This document shows positions 13,090 through 16,564 of a stretch of 16,564 nt of DNA, piece by piece. Source of the DNA: JACRAR01 sp041665185. GTDB lineage: Bacteria; Pseudomonadota; Gammaproteobacteria; Burkholderiales; Rhodocyclaceae. The notes beneath the pieces were generated by a model, which searched no databases, was not told the origin of the DNA, and worked only from the letters and a program-made list of their open reading frames with translations. Positions within the stretch are counted from its first letter, which is position 1. Each line of letters starts with the position of its first letter. The position numbers were made by a program, and so were the translations under genes. The stretch spans positions 1 to 16,564 of the forward strand of contig JBAYJH010000079.1 in assembly GCA_041665185.1 (NCBI GenBank). The letters run 5' to 3'.

Positions 13090-15809
13090 GCATGATCGCC
13101 TTCACCCTCGATGGCCGGGAGGTCCTTGCCGAGGCCGGTGAAACCATCTTCGAGGCTGCCGAACGCCACGGTATCGCCATCCCCCACCTGTGCCACAAGG
13201 AGGGTCTCGAACCGGCCGGGAATTGCCGCGTCTGCGTCGTCGAAATCGACGGTGAGCGCGGCCTGGCGCCCTCCTGCTGCCGCAAGCCAGCGCCCGGCAT
13301 GGTGGTGCGCGCCGAGAGCGAGCGAGCCCGGCATTCCCAGAGGATGGTGCTCGAACTGCTCAGCGCGGGCAACGACGACTTGCGCCGCCACAATGGCGCA
13401 TCTGAACTTGCCGACTGGTGCTCGCAGCTCGGCGCAATCGAGTCGCGCTTCGCGGCCGTGGCGGGAGCGGCGCGGCCGGATCTCTCGCACCCCGCCATCG
13501 CCGTCAACCTCGACGCCTGCATCCAGTGCACCCGCTGCCTGCGCGCCTGCCGAGACGAGCAGGCCAACCATGTCATCGGCCTGGCACGGCGCGGCGCGCA
13601 GGCCAGGATAGTGTTCGACTGCGACGACGCGCTGGGCGACTCGACCTGTGTCGCCTGCGGCGAATGCGTAGAGGCCTGCCCGACCGGCGCACTGATGCCG
13701 GCCAATCATGCGGCGCGGGACGCCGCCGAAAAGCAGGTCGACTCGGTCTGTCCGTATTGCGGTGTCGGCTGCCAGCTGACCTATCACGTCAGCGGCAATT
13801 TCATTCGTTATGTCAGCGGCCGCGACGGACCCGCCAATGCCGGGCGCCTCTGCGTCAAGGGCCGCTATGGTTTCGACTATGCGCAACACCCGCAGCGTCT
13901 CGGCGTACCGTTGGTGCGTCGAGACGGCGCTCCCAAACGTGCCGACGAACGCCTCGATCCCGCCAATCCCTGGTCGCATTTCCGTGAAGCGAGTTGGGAA
14001 GAAGCGCTGGACCTCGCCGCAGGCGGATTCTCGCGCATCCTGGCGCGCGACGGCGCCAGGGCCTTGGCTGGCTTCGGCTCGGCGAAGTGCGGCAACGAGG
14101 AAGCCTACCTGTTCCAGAAACTGGTACGCACCGGTTTTCGCAGCAACAATGTCGACCATTGCACGCGACTGTGCCACGCGTCGTCGGTGGCCGCGCTGCT
14201 GGAAGGTCTCGGTTCCGGCGGCGTATCCAATCCGGTGCGCGATGTGGCGCAGGCCGAACTGATTTTCGTCATCGGCGCCAATCCCTCGGCCAACCATCCG
14301 GTGGCCGCGAGCTTCATCAAGAACGCCGTACAGCGTGGTGCCAAGCTGGTGGTGGCCGATCCGCGCCGCATCGATTTGATGCGGCTGGCGACCTGGGGAT
14401 TGCAATTTCATCCCGACGGCGACGTGGCGCTGCTCAACGCCATGCTCCACACCATTATTGCAGAGGGATTGACCGACCAGGTTTTCGTCGCCAAGCGTAC
14501 CAGCGGTTTTGCTGAACTCGCGGAGAAAGTCAAGGCCTACGCGCCGGAAATCATGGCGCCGCTCTGCGGCATTCCGGCGCCGACGATCCGGGCGGTGGCA
14601 CGCGCCTACGCCACAGCCAAGACTTCGATGATCCTGTGGGGCATGGGCGTCTCGCAGCATACCCATGGCACCGACAACGTGCGCTGCCTGATCGCCTTGA
14701 GCCTGATCACCGGCCAGATTGGCCGGCCCGGCACCGGGCTGCACCCGCTACGCGGCCAGAACAACGTGCAGGGCGCTTCGGACGCCGGGCTGATCCCAAT
14801 GATGTATCCCGATTACCAGCGCGTCGACAACCCGGCGGCGCGCGCGAAATTCGAGGCACTCTGGGGCATGCCGCTCGACCCGCAACCCGGCCTGACCGTG
14901 GTCGAGACGCTCGACGCCATCCATGCCGGACAAGTCCGGAGTATGTACATCCTCGGCGAGAATCCGGCCATGTCGGATCCCGATCTCAATCATGCCCGCG
15001 AGGCCCTGGCCCGACTCGATTGGCTGGTGGCGCAGGACATCTTCATGACCGAAACCGCCATGCTGGCCGACGTCGTCCTGCCGGCCGCGGCCTTTGCCGA
15101 GAAATCCGGCAGCGTCACCAATACCGACCGCCTGGTGCAACTCGCCCGTCCCGCCGTCGCGGCGCCCGGCCAGGCCAGACCGGACTGGTGGATCACCCAG
15201 GAAATCGCCCGCCGGCTTGGCTTGCCTTGGAATTATACGGAAGTGGCGGAAGTATACGAGGAGATGCGTGGTGCCATGCCATCGCTCGCCGGCATCCCGT
15301 GGACAAGGCTAGTGCGCGAGGGTGCGGTCACCTATCCATGCAGCGACGAGAACTCGCCGGGACTCGGCGTGGTGTTCACCGAAAGTTTTCCGACCACCGA
15401 CGGACGAGGCTACTTGAAACCCGTCGATGTCCTGCCCGCAGCCGAACTGCCGGATGCGGAATTCCCCTTCGTCCTCATCACCGGCCGCCAACTCGAACAC
15501 TGGCACACCGGCACCATGACCCGGCGCAGCCGGGTGCTCGACGCCATCGAACCGACCGCCACGGTTTCCATTCATCCGCTCGACCTGGCCGCGCTTGCTC
15601 GCCAGCAGGGACAGACGCTGCGGATCTCCAGCCGGCGCGGCAGCGTCGACCTGATCGCCCGCGCCGATGAAGCCATCCCGCGTGGCGCGGTGTTCCTGGC
15701 CTTTGCCTACCACGAGGCCGCCGCCAACTTGCTCACCAATCCGCAACTCGACCCCTCAGGCAAGATACCGGAATTCAAGTTCTGCGCGGTCAAGGTTGAG
15801 GCGAGTTAG
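13086..15809 (+). CDS. NAD-dependent formate dehydrogenase, catalytic Mo/W-bis-MGD subunit (FdsA/Fdh1A type)
   Basis: This subunit oxidises formate to CO2 at a molybdenum or tungsten bis-pterin centre and passes electrons to the diaphorase subunit; it is cytoplasmic, with no Tat signal. It has 907 aa. The N-terminal NuoG-like [2Fe-2S] domain has Cys36, 47, 50 and 64 or 65. Two [4Fe-4S] motifs follow (Cys145/148/151/155 and Cys188/191/194/198), then the proximal cluster CPYCGVGC (222-229) with Cys256 and Lys258. The active site is 'DHCTRLCHAS', where Cys363 takes the place of selenocysteine in E. coli FdhF and His364 follows. The MGD-binding 'GQNNVQGASDAG' and the C-terminal 'ITGRQLEHWHTGTMTRRS' domain are intact. 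I start at the ATG in the ATGA overlap, because the open frame farther upstream lies inside the previous gene. No accessory fdsC, fdsD or fdhD gene follows. Confidence 0.95.
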   Translation: MSMIAFTLDGREVLAEAGETIFEAAERHGIAIPHLCHKEGLEPAGNCRVCVVEIDGERGLAPSCCRKPAPGMVVRAESERARHSQRMVLELLSAGNDDLRRHNGASELADWCSQLGAIESRFAAVAGAARPDLSHPAIAVNLDACIQCTRCLRACRDEQANHVIGLARRGAQARIVFDCDDALGDSTCVACGECVEACPTGALMPANHAARDAAEKQVDSVCPYCGVGCQLTYHVSGNFIRYVSGRDGPANAGRLCVKGRYGFDYAQHPQRLGVPLVRRDGAPKRADERLDPANPWSHFREASWEEALDLAAGGFSRILARDGARALAGFGSAKCGNEEAYLFQKLVRTGFRSNNVDHCTRLCHASSVAALLEGLGSGGVSNPVRDVAQAELIFVIGANPSANHPVAASFIKNAVQRGAKLVVADPRRIDLMRLATWGLQFHPDGDVALLNAMLHTIIAEGLTDQVFVAKRTSGFAELAEKVKAYAPEIMAPLCGIPAPTIRAVARAYATAKTSMILWGMGVSQHTHGTDNVRCLIALSLITGQIGRPGTGLHPLRGQNNVQGASDAGLIPMMYPDYQRVDNPAARAKFEALWGMPLDPQPGLTVVETLDAIHAGQVRSMYILGENPAMSDPDLNHAREALARLDWLVAQDIFMTETAMLADVVLPAAAFAEKSGSVTNTDRLVQLARPAVAAPGQARPDWWITQEIARRLGLPWNYTEVAEVYEEMRGAMPSLAGIPWTRLVREGAVTYPCSDENSPGLGVVFTESFPTTDGRGYLKPVDVLPAAELPDAEFPFVLITGRQLEHWHTGTMTRRSRVLDAIEPTATVSIHPLDLAALARQQGQTLRISSRRGSVDLIARADEAIPRGAVFLAFAYHEAAANLLTNPQLDPSGKIPEFKFCAVKVEAS

Positions 15810-15840
15810 CTTAGTGCTTCTGAATTGGCGGAACCGTGTG

Positions 15841-15890
15841 GGTCGGGCTTTAGCCCGACAGTACCGGCTTCGTCGGGCTAAAGCCCGACC
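15841..15890. repeat. REP/BIME-like element: two inverted 19-bp palindromic units
   Basis: GGTCGGGCTTTAGCCCGAC (15841-15859) and its exact reverse complement (15872-15890) are separated by 12 bases, and each unit is itself an 8-bp palindrome around two bases. The GTCGGGCTTTAGCCCGAC core with CTACC beside it resembles REP sequences spread through many proteobacterial genomes by RAYT (TnpA-REP) transposases. It lies 31 bases after the fdsA-type stop, so it can also form the 3' stem of that mRNA. No RAYT gene is seen in the window. Confidence 0.8.
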
Positions 15891-16564
15891 TACCAATGCT
15901 TCAGGATTTAAGGCGTATCAGCAAGACTTGCGCGGCTTCATCAACGAGCTCTCCTCCTTCTCAAGGGTAGCGCGCAGGTACATTGCCGGCGAATGCCTTA
16001 GAGTCGAGTCAAGCGGCCGTCGGGAATCGCTTACGGTGGGTATGGGACTGCCCAATCTGACTACTGCACGACGCACAGGATTTGAGGCGGCGGCAAAGAC
16101 ATTTTTCGTCAGCGGGTATTCCATGTCCGAACAGTGCGAGCCTCGGGGGCATTAGCGTCGGGCAGCTGGAGGAGTTGGTGCGTACAGCAGGCGCGAAATT
16201 TATCCAGGTACTGGAGGATGAAGTACGGGGTAAGCCCAGAACTGGGCTCGGAAGTGGCCGTCTCCGTCCGCCCAGACTGACACCGCATGAAGTGAACTTG
16301 AGCACAGGGCGACTGGCGACAAAGTTTACGCCTCGGCTCCGACCAGAACAGCGGAAGCAGCTAGGCCAGGTCGAGATGGCTCGGCGCGCTCAGTTGCCGT
16401 GACCTACCCGTTCAGTCGCGCCATTCTGACGCGGAGGGGGCTGCTACATCTATGTAAATTGGAGGCATAATGCCGATGGATTTGTACGCGGCAAGCCAGG
16501 AAAGCATAAACTGAGGGATGGAAAATTACTTTCTCTCGTCATATTTTGGATAACTCGGAATTAT
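15891..16564. other. Right-hand 670 bp without a recognisable gene
   Basis: Open frames of up to about 100 codons occur on both strands but none has a recognisable domain or a convincing start, and their protein sequences look like chance translation or a decayed gene. A short palindrome, AGCCCAGAACTGGGCT, lies at 16233-16248. GGAGG at 16461 precedes an ATG at 16470 that opens only 14 codons. The last 150 bases are more AT-rich. This may be a decayed gene or mobile-element remnant, a non-coding RNA, or the leader of a gene beyond the edge. Confidence 0.4.

Noticed and set aside
11419..14744. Minus-strand frames of 554 and 656 codons over the formate dehydrogenase genes
   Set aside because: They are antisense to two proteins with complete Fe-S and cofactor motifs, have biased Arg/Ala/Gly composition and no domain.

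Overview
The window looks like a chromosome segment of a betaproteobacterium, most likely Rhodocyclales-like. This is inferred from gene content and protein character; no database was searched. The core block (23S pseudouridine synthase, icd, cold-shock gene, clpS-clpA, DUF192 gene) is an arrangement I associate with Betaproteobacteria. Here aceK, two small secreted-protein genes and a formate dehydrogenase operon are interleaved with it.

Layout: (1) 1-633, the 3' part of a LysR-type regulator running off the left edge. (2) 730-2028 (-), isocitrate lyase aceA, convergent with the regulator, with a recognisable promoter and an overlapping inverted-repeat operator. (3) 2271-2765 (-), an RraA/HMG-aldolase family protein. 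(4) 2844-5427 (-), clpS-clpA, ended by a strong terminator. (5) 5784-5987 (+), a cold-shock protein with a long leader and a strong terminator. (6) 6157-7386 (-), NADP isocitrate dehydrogenase icd, divergent from (7) 7608-9395 (+), aceK, the kinase/phosphatase of Icd. The shared 221-bp intergenic region holds an FNR-like box. (8) 9403-9942, an RluE-type pseudouridine synthase. (9) 10050-10280 and 10424-10654, two paralogous 76-aa exported lysine-rich low-complexity proteins. (10) 10730-11173, an exported DUF192 protein. (11) 11341-15809, a two-gene NAD-dependent formate dehydrogenase: a NuoE-NuoF fusion followed by the molybdenum/tungsten catalytic subunit. (12) 15841-15890, a REP/BIME-like inverted repeat, then about 670 bp in which I recognise no gene.

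Functional reading: aceA, icd and aceK form the TCA/glyoxylate branch point. AceK phosphorylates Icd at the conserved Ser (S111 here), diverting isocitrate to AceA during growth on acetate-type substrates. The formate dehydrogenase would supply NADH from formate. ClpS-ClpA forms the N-degron recognition and unfolding arm of the ClpAP protease. The least explained elements are the tandem lysine-rich exported proteins and the right-hand 670 bp. I did not find a clearly novel defence or mobile system.
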